Positions 42,236-51,985 are shown, numbered from the stretch's first letter. The stretch: 64,000 bases of DNA from Paenibacillus sp. FSL K6-1096 (GCF_037977055.1 NZ_CP150274.1:1054001-1118000); one strand, 5' to 3'. Notes: generated from the letters alone by a model not told the origin. Translations and numbers: made by a program.

Positions 42236-43594
42236 TTATTTATCCTGCGCTCCTGAGGAGGTGCGGATCTGCTCTACCGCCTCTTCGTGGCCGTCTGCGG
42301 CGTTCAGATAGATGCGGAACTGGGAGCCGTTGATTTTGCCGCCGAATTCATAGGTCAGCACCTCTTCGGCATCCTCATTCTCGATCCATGCCAGCCGGTT
42401 GTACAGCTCCTTGAAATCGGGGTTCAGCATCGCTCTGGCTTCAGCCAGGGACAGCTGCGGCTTCGGCAGCACGCGCTTCTCCTTATGCTCATGGACATAG
42501 TCGCTGGCCTGAAAGCCCGTAGGCTCCCCGTTGTCCAGCCCGACCCGCACCGTCAATTTCTCGGGGTAGATCAGAACGCCGTCCTGGCTGCTGACGAAGG
42601 TCAGATTGCCCAGATTGTCATACCGGTCCGCACTGACTGCAGTCATCCCGGGATACCCCTTTTTCTCCAGGAACTTGCCCGCCTTCTCCACCGCCTGCTT
42701 CATCGGCACCTTGGCCGGTCCCACCTCGCGGTTGTCATTATAGGAGATCAGCAGTCCCCCTTCAGCCGTGAAGTCCATGCTGACCGGCTCCTTGTGCTCT
42801 GCGGAAGTTACCTTAGCCGTGTAGGAAGCCCATTCGGTCCCCTTCCCGTTCTCCTGAATCTTCACCTTGGCGCCGCCGCCAAGCTCGGCGAATTTCAGCG
42901 CCTTCGCTTTGATCTCCTCCGCTGTAACAGGCTTGCCGCCCAGCTTCTTCACTGACCGCTTATCATAGATGCTGGCAACCGAGGGGCCATAGTCCAGCTC
43001 CGGGTAGGCTGCAACGCGCTTATCAACGGTTTTGAACCCGTCAATGATAGTGTTGTCCTCCGCCTTCGCCGAAGTGGCTAATGCAGACTCGACATCCATC
43101 CAGCGCAGCTTCTTGCTGATAACCTTATCCTGCACCGCCTGCAAATCCTTCGAGATCTCGGCTGAATTCGTATACAGCGTCTTCAGATTCGCCATCTCGC
43201 CTTCGGTCAGCGGCTTTTTGGTGAAGTCGCGTACGGCGGCCTTATAGGAGAAGTTAGAGATTTTCGAGAGGAATTCCTCCGTTTCACTGAACGGCAGCAG
43301 CGTAAGCGGCAGCTGGTTGATCTCGTTCTGCGCCTCGCTGGTAATCCGCCATACGTTGACCAGCCCCTTACGGTGCATACCGTTGGAGGTGGTGTTCACG
43401 GCCAGCGTATTGCCCAGCTCTCCGTGCAGCCGCTCCACATGATAGGACAGATCGTGGAACGCCCGCTGATACTGGTTCTCCGCTTTGATCAGAATCGCAT
43501 TCTTCTCCAGATTCTCCTGATAGCCCCAGACCAGCGCTCCAATCAGCAAGAGGGCGGTCAGCGGGAACATGATAGCACTTAATCTTTTATACAT
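42236..43594 (-). CDS. ypeB: Germination protein YpeB
   Basis: A 452-residue protein with an N-terminal membrane anchor (about 6-25), a helical middle, and PepSY-type repeats in the C-terminal half (KAKALKFAELGGGAKV and similar). YpeB stabilises the spore cortex-lytic enzyme SleB and is made in the forespore. In Bacillus sleB lies immediately upstream; here the upstream neighbour is a 72-residue protein and prsW, so sleB must be elsewhere. The ATG follows AAAGGAG. A sigma-G-like promoter is visible about 40 bp upstream. Confidence 0.9.
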   Translation of the reverse strand: MYKRLSAIMFPLTALLLIGALVWGYQENLEKNAILIKAENQYQRAFHDLSYHVERLHGELGNTLAVNTTSNGMHRKGLVNVWRITSEAQNEINQLPLTLLPFSETEEFLSKISNFSYKAAVRDFTKKPLTEGEMANLKTLYTNSAEISKDLQAVQDKVISKKLRWMDVESALATSAKAEDNTIIDGFKTVDKRVAAYPELDYGPSVASIYDKRSVKKLGGKPVTAEEIKAKALKFAELGGGAKVKIQENGKGTEWASYTAKVTSAEHKEPVSMDFTAEGGLLISYNDNREVGPAKVPMKQAVEKAGKFLEKKGYPGMTAVSADRYDNLGNLTFVSSQDGVLIYPEKLTVRVGLDNGEPTGFQASDYVHEHKEKRVLPKPQLSLAEARAMLNPDFKELYNRLAWIENEDAEEVLTYEFGGKINGSQFRIYLNAADGHEEAVEQIRTSSGAQDK

Positions 43595-43630
43595 GGGTCC
43601 GCATAACTCCTTTCAGCAGCTTATTGCCGT

Positions 43631-43661
43631 TAGTTTGACAATAACTGAGAAGACTTATGCA
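43631..43661 (-). promoter_or_regulatory. Candidate sigma-G promoter of ypeB
   Basis: Minus-strand TGCATA (43656-43661), 18-bp spacer, CAAACTA (43631-43637) differ from the forespore consensus (TGAATA, CATACTA) at one position each. Position fits the forespore role of ypeB. Confidence 0.5.
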
Positions 43662-43711
43662 CTTAGCGCCAAACCTTCGCAAACCGGAATCTCAGCTTCT
43701 TAGTGTCAGCA

Positions 43712-43930
43712 CTAGGCCCGCTCTTCAATCTCAAAGCCGCTCACGCTGCTGCACAGGCACTGCTTGAAGCCGGTCTGGATGACACCCTGTTCTTTATTGC
43801 CTCTTAATATGTAGGTTTCACCGCACTGCTTGCAGACAATCCGAACTTTTACACGCAAAAAAAGACACCTCTCTCCTTCCTGGAATCCCTTGCTCTTGAG
43901 GAATTGCCCTTCAGGATTAAGTGTGTCCAT
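43712..43930 (-). CDS. Small cysteine-containing protein, unknown function
   Basis: A 72-residue protein with CKQC in the middle (VRIVCKQCGETYIL) and a C-terminal QCLC, a pattern that could bind zinc like a zinc ribbon. It starts 6 bp after the prsW stop and is probably co-transcribed with prsW. I do not recognise a named family. Confidence 0.55.
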   Translation of the reverse strand: MDTLNPEGQFLKSKGFQEGERCLFLRVKVRIVCKQCGETYILRGNKEQGVIQTGFKQCLCSSVSGFEIEERA

Positions 43931-43935
43931 CTCGT

Positions 43936-44631
43936 TTACAGGTTAACCTCTTCCTCACGCTTCAAAAAACGAAACGGGGAGCGGCTGTTGGCCCGCGCCA
44001 CCTTGCCCATGCCCCTGTACCATAATATAGCCATCAGCGGCACGATGAACCAGATCCAATATCTCGCGGTGTTAGTTAGCAGGAAATCATAGATTCCATG
44101 CCACAGCCAAGGCAGCAGCAGGGAGATTAGCAGAATCTTCCGCGTCCTGACACCGCCCGAGAACTTGGCCCTGCCCATATGGTAGCCCATAATGACGCCG
44201 AACATGGCATGTCCGGAAACCGGAAGAAGCGCCCTAACGATCATTGTGCCGAATGAAGCATTGCTGTACCAGGCATACATTACATTCTCTATTGTTGCGA
44301 AGCCGAGCGAGATCGCCACGGCATATAGTATTCCATCATAAGGCTCGTCAAATTCGGTATGATTGTAGATCATATGGTACAGCACGAACCACTTCATAGC
44401 CTCTTCCACACCGGCGGAGATCAGAAAGGAATCTGCATAAGGGCCGCCGTCCAGGCCAAGGACAAGCCCTCTCTGGATAATCATAATCGGAAATACGATA
44501 ATCATGCCCAGCAGAAACACCTTCAGCACCATATGAAGCGGTTCCTGGTCGTACTTGTCTTTCAGATAGAAAAAAGTCAGCAGCGCAAGTCCCGGTGCTA
44601 CTGCTGACGTAATGACCGATAACAAAAGCAC
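43936..44631 (-). CDS. prsW: Intramembrane metalloprotease PrsW
   Basis: A 231-residue membrane protease with about seven helices. Conserved motifs GVEEAMKW (EExxK), FATIEN and SGHAMFG supply the zinc-site residues. In Bacillus PrsW makes the first cut in the anti-sigma factor RsiW. A candidate substrate here is the RsiW-like protein encoded at 8.7-9.3 kb, though this pairing is inference. The start is GTG after GGGAGG. Confidence 0.92.
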   Translation of the reverse strand: MLLLSVITSAVAPGLALLTFFYLKDKYDQEPLHMVLKVFLLGMIIVFPIMIIQRGLVLGLDGGPYADSFLISAGVEEAMKWFVLYHMIYNHTEFDEPYDGILYAVAISLGFATIENVMYAWYSNASFGTMIVRALLPVSGHAMFGVIMGYHMGRAKFSGGVRTRKILLISLLLPWLWHGIYDFLLTNTARYWIWFIVPLMAILWYRGMGKVARANSRSPFRFLKREEEVNL

Positions 44632-44703
44632 CGATTAGCCTCCCTTGCGCCTAAACTTATGTCTGCTGTATGAAGGGTGTCCTCATCCGGCTCCCCGCGC
44701 TGA

Positions 44704-45318
44704 TTATTCCTGGCGTTTGAAATGAGTGCACAGGGTCTGGATAGCGTTCTCTGCCATGACCAGCTTCCCGTACTCGGCCAGCACGGCCTCGGTGACCGGA
44801 GAGGAATCTCCAAATTCGGCAAGCACGCCTACAAGTCCAGATAAGGCTGACTCTTCAAATTCCTTCGGATCGAAGTAGAGATACCATTTATCGTTATAAG
44901 AATACAGCTGTCCTTGGGAAGTAATATTGCCGATGAGTACATGGGCCGCTTCAACCAGCACCTCAAAATCGCGGAACGCATACACAATGGAGTCGCTTTG
45001 TTCAAGAGTAACTTCCATTTCGTAAATCTCTTCAGGCAATTCATCTTCCCCGGCCCCACCGTACTGATGGTGATCATATTTCCCCCGGGTCACAATAACG
45101 ACCATACCTTGCGCGGGCAATGCGAACACTTCCACGGCAAGCGGACCTGTGGCGTCAAAACCCAGCTCGCTGTACGCCTGGTCCATCATCTCCGTAAAGA
45201 GGTCGTGCACCTTGGGAACCTCCTGCCACATATCTTCCTTCTGGATGCCCCGCTCGCTCAGGTCGTCAAAAGTGAGGAAAATCCGTATCTTATCTTGACT
45301 TAATCGCTCTATTCTCAT
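44704..45318 (-). CDS. ypbH: MecA-family adaptor protein YpbH
   Basis: A 204-residue MecA-type adaptor. The N-terminal domain MRIERLSQDKIRIFLTFDDL recognises substrates. An acidic linker leads to a C-terminal ClpC-binding domain ending QTLCTHFKRQE. The family hands substrates such as ComK to ClpCP. Position near prsW and ypeB matches Bacillus YpbH rather than MecA itself. The ATG follows AAAGGAGG. Confidence 0.85.
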   Translation of the reverse strand: MRIERLSQDKIRIFLTFDDLSERGIQKEDMWQEVPKVHDLFTEMMDQAYSELGFDATGPLAVEVFALPAQGMVVIVTRGKYDHHQYGGAGEDELPEEIYEMEVTLEQSDSIVYAFRDFEVLVEAAHVLIGNITSQGQLYSYNDKWYLYFDPKEFEESALSGLVGVLAEFGDSSPVTEAVLAEYGKLVMAENAIQTLCTHFKRQE

Positions 45319-45510
45319 GACAGGATCCTCCTTTTGCAAGCTCATTTAGTATTAATGTATGATGAGTCCCGAGTAATGAGCCAAAAATGGTTACTATGTA
45401 TGTATGTTATCATTTTGCCGCTGCAAATGCACGTAAATAAATACAGATTCGGCCCATTTCGCGGCCCATTCTGTTCCGGACCCGGCTGCTGTGCCCCTCA
45501 GGAGGTAAAA

Positions 45511-45554
45511 AAAGAATCATTCCGGCGATGACCGGCATCGCCAAAATGATTCTG
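45511..45554 (-). terminator. Long-stem terminator after the 121-residue gene
   Basis: AGAATCATT...AATGATTCT with GGCGATG/CATCGCC inside gives an approximately 18-bp stem, followed by seven T residues on the minus strand. Confidence 0.85.
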
Positions 45555-45570
45555 AAGCGGCTCAGCGGGG

Positions 45571-45936
45571 TTACAAACCCGGTATGGCGGTATGCGTATC
45601 CTTAAGAATCTGTTCCACCTCATGCTTCACATCGGGGTTGCTGCGGATGAAGTCCTTCAGCATGTTCAGGTTGGATTCTCTGGATTTGAGCGAAGCTGCA
45701 TCTTTGTGCTCGCCGCCGGAGGCATGGTCTTTATGATCCGGTCTGCCGTCCGCAGCGGTGCTTCCGAAGCCGGTCATAGCCATCCCCATAATTTTATCCT
45801 TGGCTTTGTCGCCGGCGCTGTACGAGGAGCCGCCCGCATTCAGCAGGGAGGACATCATGCTGCTGCGTTTTTTGGACATAATCATACTGGCGGCAGCCCC
45901 GATCAGTACGCCGCACAGAAATGACGAAGTATTCAT
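45571..45936 (-). CDS. Small membrane-anchored protein, YtxH-like layout
   Basis: A 121-residue protein with an N-terminal helix FLCGVLIGAAASMIM followed by basic SKKR, then a low-complexity middle and a charged C-terminal helix (LKDFIRSNPDVKHEVEQIL). The N-terminal glycine-alanine anchor resembles YtxH-type proteins, but no family can be assigned firmly. AAGGAGG precedes the ATG. It is divergent from the deacetylase gene. Confidence 0.6.
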   Translation of the reverse strand: MNTSSFLCGVLIGAAASMIMSKKRSSMMSSLLNAGGSSYSAGDKAKDKIMGMAMTGFGSTAADGRPDHKDHASGGEHKDAASLKSRESNLNMLKDFIRSNPDVKHEVEQILKDTHTAIPGL

Positions 45937-46021
45937 ATCTCTAACCTCCTTGTATGGTAAAATCATGCTTAGTGTTCGCGGAAAGATTCCGGCTCATACA
46001 GCCAAACAACAAGAAAGCGAG

Positions 46022-46930
46022 ATGAAAAAAGTGGGTAAAGCAACAATTACGCTGCTCCTGGCGGCTTGTCTGCTGTCAGCTTGCAGCACGGGCGGAAATT
46101 CGGGGAACACGGCATCAGGAAATGAACCAAGTCCTTCCGCAAGCGTACAACCGGCCGCAACAGCGCAGCCGTCAGCAACACCGGAGGCTGCGGCTTCTCC
46201 TGAAGCTACGCCGGCTGCTGCCGGAGGCGGAGAGAGTACCTTAGCGCCGCAGCCGACTGAGGCTGCCGCCGCACCGGCGGAGGTGCCGCTGCTGTACCAT
46301 ATGAACAAGAATTACGATATCGTGCCTAACGATGAGGCTACGAACAAGAAGGTGGTCCTGCTGACCTTCGATGACGGGCCGAAGGAAGCGGCGATGATCA
46401 ACCCGCTGATGGATACGCTGGACAAGCATAAGGCCAAAGCAATCTTCTTCGTCAATGGCTACCGGGTGAAGGAGCACCCCGAGCTGCTGGAGCTGATTCA
46501 CAGCCGGGGCGGAATTATCGGGAATCACAGCTGGGATCATATTGTGCTGAAGGATAAGCCCGAAGCCGAAGTGAAGAAGCAGATTGAGGATGTCCAAAAA
46601 ATTGTCAAAGAGACGATCGGCGAAGCGCCGCATTTCTTCCGTCCGCCGCACGGTGCAGGCGGTGATGTCGGCAAGCGGATCGCCGCCGAGAACGGCATGC
46701 TCTACATGACCTGGTCCAATGGCTCCCTGGACTGGGAGATGAAGGCCAAGGACACCGGCAAAACCGAGAAGCTGATTGCCAATGTGACCAGCCAGCTTCA
46801 TTCCGGCAGCAATATTCTGATGCACGAGCTGCCTTGGACCGTAGAAGCGCTCGATTCCCTGCTGACCACGCTTGAGGGCAAGGGCTACAGCTTCGTCGAT
46901 CCGCGCAGCATCGAGCTGAAGATGCGCTGA
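46022..46930 (+). CDS. Polysaccharide deacetylase lipoprotein (NodB family)
   Basis: A 302-residue secreted lipoprotein. The signal peptide ends in the lipobox LSAC, then a proline/alanine/serine-rich linker of about 70 residues, then a NodB domain. The domain carries TFDDGPK (catalytic Asp and metal Asp), NHSWDH (metal histidines) and RPPHGAGG. Likely acts on peptidoglycan or another wall glycan. The frame extends far upstream but overlaps the divergent gene; the ATG at 46022 directly precedes the signal peptide. Confidence 0.9.
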   Translation: MKKVGKATITLLLAACLLSACSTGGNSGNTASGNEPSPSASVQPAATAQPSATPEAAASPEATPAAAGGGESTLAPQPTEAAAAPAEVPLLYHMNKNYDIVPNDEATNKKVVLLTFDDGPKEAAMINPLMDTLDKHKAKAIFFVNGYRVKEHPELLELIHSRGGIIGNHSWDHIVLKDKPEAEVKKQIEDVQKIVKETIGEAPHFFRPPHGAGGDVGKRIAAENGMLYMTWSNGSLDWEMKAKDTGKTEKLIANVTSQLHSGSNILMHELPWTVEALDSLLTTLEGKGYSFVDPRSIELKMR

Positions 46931-46959
46931 GCCTGAACGATACCTCCGTTTCAACAAGC

Positions 46960-46999
46960 AGAAACAAGGCCGTCCCCCGGCGGGGACGGCCTTGTTTGC
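46960..46999. terminator. Bidirectional terminator between deacetylase and phosphoesterase genes
   Basis: AACAAGGCCGTCCCC pairs with GGGGACGGCCTTGTT (15 bp) around a 4-nt loop, between convergent genes. The stem ends are A/T-rich on both strands. Confidence 0.88.
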
Positions 47000-47021
47000 G
47001 TGCACGTACATATTCAAAAGG

Positions 47022-47867
47022 TTACTTAGAGACGGAATTATCACTCCGGCGCAGCGTCAGCACATGCAGCTCGGCCGGACTCCCCCAGCGCAGGGGCAGA
47101 TGCGCCGTGCCGAACCCGCGGCTGATCAGCAGCTTCAGCGGCGGCATACCGGAGCCCTGCGGCCGGGGAAGCTCGTACATGCCCGCAAGATACTTGCGGT
47201 AGAACGGATCGGTGTGCCTCTGCCCGATGAAGGGCAGCACAATCTGGCCTCCGTGGGTGTGCCCGGCCAGGATCAGATCGGCCGGCACCTCCTCCTGCAT
47301 GGACAGCCAGAGCGGATCATGCACCAGGATGATCCGGCAAGTGTCCGCAGAAGGTGCACCGGTGGCAGGCAAAGGCCCGTAGGCCTTCTTGCCGCCTTGC
47401 CGCGGGAAATCTACTCCGGTCAGGATCACCCTCGCTCCCGCCCGCTCTATAACACAGTTCTCATCCACCAGCAGCCTGGCTCCGCTTCCCCGGATGATAT
47501 TATCCACCAGGGAGATATTCGCCCGGTAATCATGATTGCCGTGAACAGCATACACAGGTGCAATGGAAGCGGCCAGTTTCATATTCTTCAGCAGGCGGTC
47601 CATCGGGCTGCCCTTCTCCGTCAGATCACCGCCCAGGAACACCGCATCCACCTTCCCTTGCAGCGGCAGCAGCAGCTCCTCCGGCAGACGGCGGCGGTGC
47701 GTGTCGGTAATGAACAGAATCCGGTAGCCGTCGAAGGCGGCCGGCAGGCGCTCCAGGAAGATATCCTGCGTGACCAGCCGGCTCCTGAAGGCAGCCGCAA
47801 CCATCGCTGCTGCCATAACAGCTCCTGCGCCAAGGAATACAGCCGCAAGAACCAGCAGCCATATCAT
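47022..47867 (-). CDS. Metallophosphoesterase, YkuE-like, membrane-anchored
   Basis: A 281-residue calcineurin-like phosphoesterase with an N-terminal membrane helix (IWLLVLAAVFLGAGAVMAA). Metal-binding motifs TDTH, GGDL, GNHD and AGHTHGGQ are all present. The first motif has TDTH rather than the common SDxH. Close relatives act outside the membrane on phosphodiesters. The ATG at 47867 overlaps the preceding gene's stop as ATGA; a GTG two codons earlier is less well spaced. Confidence 0.88.
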   Translation of the reverse strand: MIWLLVLAAVFLGAGAVMAAAMVAAAFRSRLVTQDIFLERLPAAFDGYRILFITDTHRRRLPEELLLPLQGKVDAVFLGGDLTEKGSPMDRLLKNMKLAASIAPVYAVHGNHDYRANISLVDNIIRGSGARLLVDENCVIERAGARVILTGVDFPRQGGKKAYGPLPATGAPSADTCRIILVHDPLWLSMQEEVPADLILAGHTHGGQIVLPFIGQRHTDPFYRKYLAGMYELPRPQGSGMPPLKLLISRGFGTAHLPLRWGSPAELHVLTLRRSDNSVSK

Positions 47868-48244
47868 GGCCACAGCTCCCGCAGCGGAGGCGCCCCTTCG
47901 ATGCCCCAGTACAGCAGGAACGCCAGCAGCATCAGGAAGAGGACAATCAGCGAGTTTACGAACATTTTACTGAATCTGATCCGCTCAGACGGATAGCTCT
48001 GCGTGCGCGACGGGGTCTCTCCACTCTCCGACTGGCGGTTCTCCTGCTCTGTGTTCACAGCGCCCCGGCGTCTTGCCAGACGGTCCTTTCTGGACAATGT
48101 GCCCGCTGCTGCCACCGCCGGCTTCCCCGCCTGTGCCGCTGTGTCCGCAGCAGATAAGCTTGCGGAGCCTCTGGACGAAGGCTTCTGTCCTTCACCCTTG
48201 GTATGTTTCTGGCGGGACCTTACCCGGCTTAATTGTTCTGTCAT
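47864..48244 (-). CDS. Tail-anchored protein of unknown function
   Basis: A 126-residue protein with a basic, serine- and alanine-rich N-terminal region (about 1-90) and one C-terminal membrane helix (MFVNSLIVLFLMLLAFLLYWG). The N-terminal part is probably disordered. A long frame extension overlaps the CPBP gene and is rejected. The ATG at 48244 follows AGGAGGG and overlaps the CPBP stop. It is translationally linked between a CPBP protease and a phosphoesterase. Confidence 0.65.
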   Translation of the reverse strand: MTEQLSRVRSRQKHTKGEGQKPSSRGSASLSAADTAAQAGKPAVAAAGTLSRKDRLARRRGAVNTEQENRQSESGETPSRTQSYPSERIRFSKMFVNSLIVLFLMLLAFLLYWGIEGAPPLRELWP

Positions 48245-48834
48245 GACACCCTCCTGTAACGAATCACCATACCGGAGAACAGATCTATAAGGAAATGGCA
48301 CAGGATCGGTGCCCACAGACTGCCCGAATGGATGTAGATATACCCGAGACCATAGCTGCTGAGAAAGACCCAGCCTGTAGGAATCCAGTGCCGCAGATAC
48401 CGCACATGGATGACCGCGAACAGTATGCTTGTCCAGTATGGCCCGAGTGAATGCTGGATCGCTCCGCGGAACAGCAGCTCCTCGCAGACGGCAACCACAG
48501 CCGAAATAACAACGATATGCCACAGCGGCCGGTTGCCGAAAAGAAGCTCATTGATCCCCCCGTCATCCATGCTGTCTTCAGGAACAATATGGGTCAGCAG
48601 GAAATCAACAGCCAGCATAATAGCCGCGAGGCCGAGACCCCAGTACACGAAATGTACACTATCCGGAAAATTTAATATGTGAATAGGATTTCTTTTCTGT
48701 AATAATATCCATATCAAACCGATAAATAACGTAAGGCCTTGTGTAATGTATAGATTAACCAGTAACAGCTTGTCTGTTAACTGCTGCGGATCGGCCTTTT
48801 TTATTTTGAACTCGCCTAGTTTGAATTTTTTCAT
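48241..48834 (-). CDS. CPBP-family intramembrane metalloprotease
   Basis: A 197-residue membrane protein with about six helices. Catalytic motifs EELLFRG (EExxxR), ILFAVIHV (FxxxH) and LCHFLIDLF are present, the Abi/CPBP set related to Rce1 prenyl-protein proteases. It has a charged cytosolic N-terminus (KKFKLGEFKIKKADPQQ). First gene of a three-gene overlapping unit. Substrate unknown. Confidence 0.85.
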   Translation of the reverse strand: MKKFKLGEFKIKKADPQQLTDKLLLVNLYITQGLTLFIGLIWILLQKRNPIHILNFPDSVHFVYWGLGLAAIMLAVDFLLTHIVPEDSMDDGGINELLFGNRPLWHIVVISAVVAVCEELLFRGAIQHSLGPYWTSILFAVIHVRYLRHWIPTGWVFLSSYGLGYIYIHSGSLWAPILCHFLIDLFSGMVIRYRRVS

Positions 48835-48902
48835 TATAACCTGCCTGTTCTATTAAATGTTTGTACATAAGATCATTTCACTTTACGAAGGAGCACCTAA
48901 TC

Positions 48903-49808
48903 ATGAACAGCCGTACCTCCCGCACTCAGATGTTATACACACTAGGATTTTTATTTTTTCTGATTTCCTCATTCGCTTCCTTCTTCACAGGAGTTAAGGT
49001 TGGGGCAGATAAGACCGAAGCCAAATATGCACAGCTGACCGGCCACAAGAGCGGCGAGGAATTCTCCGGCTCCTACCAGCAGCAGGATCTTGTTACTTTT
49101 TATCATAACGTATTTCTGCCGTACCGGGAATTCAAGCGCAGCTGGAACGAACAGGTGGACAGTCTCGCCCGCAGCTCGGATGCGCGGCAGAATGCGGCTA
49201 CGCTGAAGAATCTGGGCATTCTGGCCGATAAGCAGTACGACAAGGTTACCCAGGACTCCCTGTTCACCAACTCGCCGCTGCTCTATGATTCCCAGCTCAA
49301 TATTCTGAAGAGTCTCACGCTCTTCTCCCAGGCCTCAGGCAAGGTGACTGCAGGCTCTTCAGGTGCGGAGGCGGCCAAGCTGCTGCGCAGCGATAACTTC
49401 ACGGCCAGTGCCGTGAAGTTCGGCTTGCTCGCCCAGAAGAACTTCTACGATGCTATGCTGAAATGGGGAGCCAAGACGAACCCGGCCATTCCGGGGCAAG
49501 CCGCCGGGCAGAAGACTATCTCGTTCATCCAGTGGAAAAAGATGCCGCTGCTGCTGAAGAATGCCACAATCGCGGATATCATGCTGAACCGCGGCATTTA
49601 TGCCGGCTACGACCCGCAGGACATCACAGCCAAGATTGACGATATGATCTATTCCGGGACCGCCAGCTCCCTGGGGCTTAATGATATTCAGTCCTCGGTC
49701 AACCTGCTGATCTCCACCGGCGCAGTGCAGCAGCAGGACTTCATCAAATGGCGGGAGCAATATTACGGCAAGGAAGTAATGCCGCAGCTTCCCTTCTTCT
49801 ATGAGTAG
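48903..49808 (+). CDS. Exported protein of unknown function
   Basis: A 301-residue protein with an N-terminal signal or anchor (LYTLGFLFFLISSFASFFTG) and a largely helical soluble domain without cysteines or known motifs. The ATG at 48903 has GAAGGAG upstream; an earlier in-frame ATG has none. It is divergent from the CPBP unit. I do not recognise the family. Confidence 0.65.
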   Translation: MNSRTSRTQMLYTLGFLFFLISSFASFFTGVKVGADKTEAKYAQLTGHKSGEEFSGSYQQQDLVTFYHNVFLPYREFKRSWNEQVDSLARSSDARQNAATLKNLGILADKQYDKVTQDSLFTNSPLLYDSQLNILKSLTLFSQASGKVTAGSSGAEAAKLLRSDNFTASAVKFGLLAQKNFYDAMLKWGAKTNPAIPGQAAGQKTISFIQWKKMPLLLKNATIADIMLNRGIYAGYDPQDITAKIDDMIYSGTASSLGLNDIQSSVNLLISTGAVQQQDFIKWREQYYGKEVMPQLPFFYE

Positions 49809-49877
49809 GACCAGTTATTGCATCATAACGAAAATTACGGCTCACTTCAAGGCGGAGCACCCGCCTGAAGAATCCTA

Positions 49878-49907
49878 TTGACACACCCGCCATCACCATG
49901 TTACATT
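49878..49907 (+). promoter_or_regulatory. Promoter of the serA T-box leader
   Basis: TTGACA (49878-49883), 18-bp spacer, TACATT (49902-49907) with an extended TG element directly before it. Confidence 0.7.
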
Positions 49908-49914
49908 ATGACAA

Positions 49915-50182
49915 AATTAATCAAGCAAAACCGATGATGGAACAAAGATTACTTGCAGTCTTCAGAGAGCCGGTGGGTGGTGCGAACCGGTGGCGGACAT
50001 TAATCTTTAGCGCTCCTGAGCTATTGTATTGAACCTTAGTAGATACAATCGGATCACTCCGTTACCAGTGTGGCCTTAGCAGGCCAATGAGGCTGCTTCT
50101 TGAACGTTGCAGTGAATTAGGGTGGTACCACGACAACTCTCGTCCCTTACTACGGCAGTAGTATGGGGTCGGGAGTTTTTTT
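49915..50182 (+). ncRNA. T-box riboswitch (tRNA-Ser responsive) of serA
   Basis: The conserved T-box AGGGTGGTACCACG is at 50119-50132. A strong terminator follows (AACTCTCG...CGGGAGTT then seven T, to 50182). Stem I lies at about 49960-50025 with the GGTGCGAACC apical loop. The specifier is most likely AGC (50009-50011), a serine codon, which agrees with the downstream serine-biosynthesis gene. Uncharged tRNA-Ser would promote readthrough. The 190 nt from the terminator to serA hold no other gene. Confidence 0.93.
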
Positions 50183-50373
50183 GCAGCCGGTAAGCACCGG
50201 AATTCCGCCTTTCTGCATCCAATTTCTTTCGTGCGGCAGCGCGTTACTTCGACATTCTTCTGCTTCTATGGCTGCCGGATCACCTCTTGCAACATCTGGT
50301 ATTGCGGATTGCCTTACCCGGGCATCCTTGGCATACTTATCAGCTTTTCCATTTTGAAGGAGGACAAGAGACC

Positions 50374-51966
50374 ATGTTTAAAGTATTAGTATCGGATCCG
50401 ATCAGTGATTTGGGCATTCAGCAATTGATGGACGCAAGTGATGTGACGGTAGACAAGAAGACAGGACTCAGCGAAGATGAGCTGGTTGCCATCATTGGCG
50501 AATATGACGGCCTGCTCGTCCGCAGCCAGACCACCGTAACTGACAGAATTATCGCAGCCGGTACTAATCTCAAGGTAATCGGACGCGCCGGAGTCGGTGT
50601 CGACAATATCAAGCTGGAGTCGGCGACCCAGCGCGGTGTCGTTGTCATCAACGCGCCGGACGGCAACACGATTACGACCTGTGAACATGCTTTTGCCATG
50701 ATGATGGCACTGGCCCGCCATATTCCGCAGGCTTACGCTAAGACGATCTCCGGTGTATGGGACCGCAAGACCTTCATCGGTGTCGAGCTGCGCGGCAAAA
50801 CGCTTGGCGTGCTCGGAATGGGACGGATCGGCAGCGAGGTCGCCAAGCGCGCCAAAGCCTTCGGAATGGAGATTCTCGCGTATGATCCGTTCCTGACGGC
50901 AGACCGCGCCGAGAAAATGGAAGTGAAGCTGGCATCGGTGGACGATATTGTCCGCGGGGCAGATTTCATTACTGTGCATACGCCGCTTACCCCGGAGACC
51001 CGCCATATGATCTCCCGCCCGCAATTTGAGGTCATGAAAAAAGGGATGCGCATCATCAACTGTGCCCGCGGCGGCGTAATCGACGAAATGGCGCTGGTTG
51101 AAGCAATCGACAGCGGCATTGTTGCCGGAGCAGCCTTCGACGTCTTCGAGAAGGAGCCGCCGCAGGCCGACCACCCGTTCCTGACGCATCCGAAGATTAT
51201 CGTAACCCCGCATCTGGGCGCTTCGACCATTGAAGCCCAGGAGAATGTGGCGATCGACGTATCGGAGCAGGTGCTGCATATTCTGCGCAACGAGCCGTTC
51301 ATCAACGCGGTTAACATTCCGCCGGTAGCTCCAAGCGTGATGAACAAGCTGCAGCCGTACTTCACCCTCGGCGAGAAGCTGGGCAGCTTCGCAAGCCAGA
51401 TTACCGACGGGGCGATCCGCGAGATTCATGTGGAATATGCCGGAGATCTCTCCGATGTGGATACCCAGCCGCTCACCCGTTATGTGGTCAAGGGCGTGCT
51501 CTCCCGCCACTTCGCGGCCGATGTCAACATCGTCAATTCGATGCATCTGGCGAAGACCCGGGATGTAAATGTAGTAGTGACCAAGGCCTCCAAGACCAAA
51601 GGCTTCACTAACCTCATCACTGTAACGCTTAAGGCAGAGCATGATGAGGAACGCCTGGTAGCCGGTACTCTGCTGCAGGGCTACGGCGAACGGATTGTCA
51701 AGGTCAACAAATTCCCGGTGGATATCGCTCCGGAAGGCAATCAGATCGTTATCTCGCATAATGATAAGCCGGGGATTATCGGACATGTCGGTACGCTGCT
51801 TGGCGAGAATGATGTCAACATCGCCTCGATGCAGGTTGGCCGGACCATCGTCGGCGGAGCAGCGCTTATGCTGCTGACTGTTGACAAGCCGGTGCCGCAG
51901 GAGGTTCTGGTGAAGCTGGCCGGACTGCCTGAGATCAACACCGCAGAGGAAATCATTCTGAATTAA
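50374..51966 (+). CDS. serA: D-3-phosphoglycerate dehydrogenase SerA
   Basis: A 530-residue long-form enzyme for the first serine step. NAD-binding and catalytic domains (about 1-310) include [26 protein letters not shown] and the catalytic histidine in TPHLGAST. An intervening ASB domain (about 320-450) and a C-terminal ACT domain ([18 protein letters not shown]) follow. The ATG at 50374 follows AAGGAGG; the frame-extended start lies in the leader and is rejected. Confidence 0.96.
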   Translation: MFKVLVSDPISDLGIQQLMDASDVTVDKKTGLSEDELVAIIGEYDGLLVRSQTTVTDRIIAAGTNLKVIGRAGVGVDNIKLESATQRGVVVINAPDGNTITTCEHAFAMMMALARHIPQAYAKTISGVWDRKTFIGVELRGKTLGVLGMGRIGSEVAKRAKAFGMEILAYDPFLTADRAEKMEVKLASVDDIVRGADFITVHTPLTPETRHMISRPQFEVMKKGMRIINCARGGVIDEMALVEAIDSGIVAGAAFDVFEKEPPQADHPFLTHPKIIVTPHLGASTIEAQENVAIDVSEQVLHILRNEPFINAVNIPPVAPSVMNKLQPYFTLGEKLGSFASQITDGAIREIHVEYAGDLSDVDTQPLTRYVVKGVLSRHFAADVNIVNSMHLAKTRDVNVVVTKASKTKGFTNLITVTLKAEHDEERLVAGTLLQGYGERIVKVNKFPVDIAPEGNQIVISHNDKPGIIGHVGTLLGENDVNIASMQVGRTIVGGAALMLLTVDKPVPQEVLVKLAGLPEINTAEEIILN

Positions 51967-51985
51967 TTCTTATGTAGTCAAAATC

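Noticed and set aside
50386..51786. 466-codon minus-strand frame opposite serA
   Set aside because: It is a long open frame caused by GC-rich codon bias of serA. No homology or start signal was seen.
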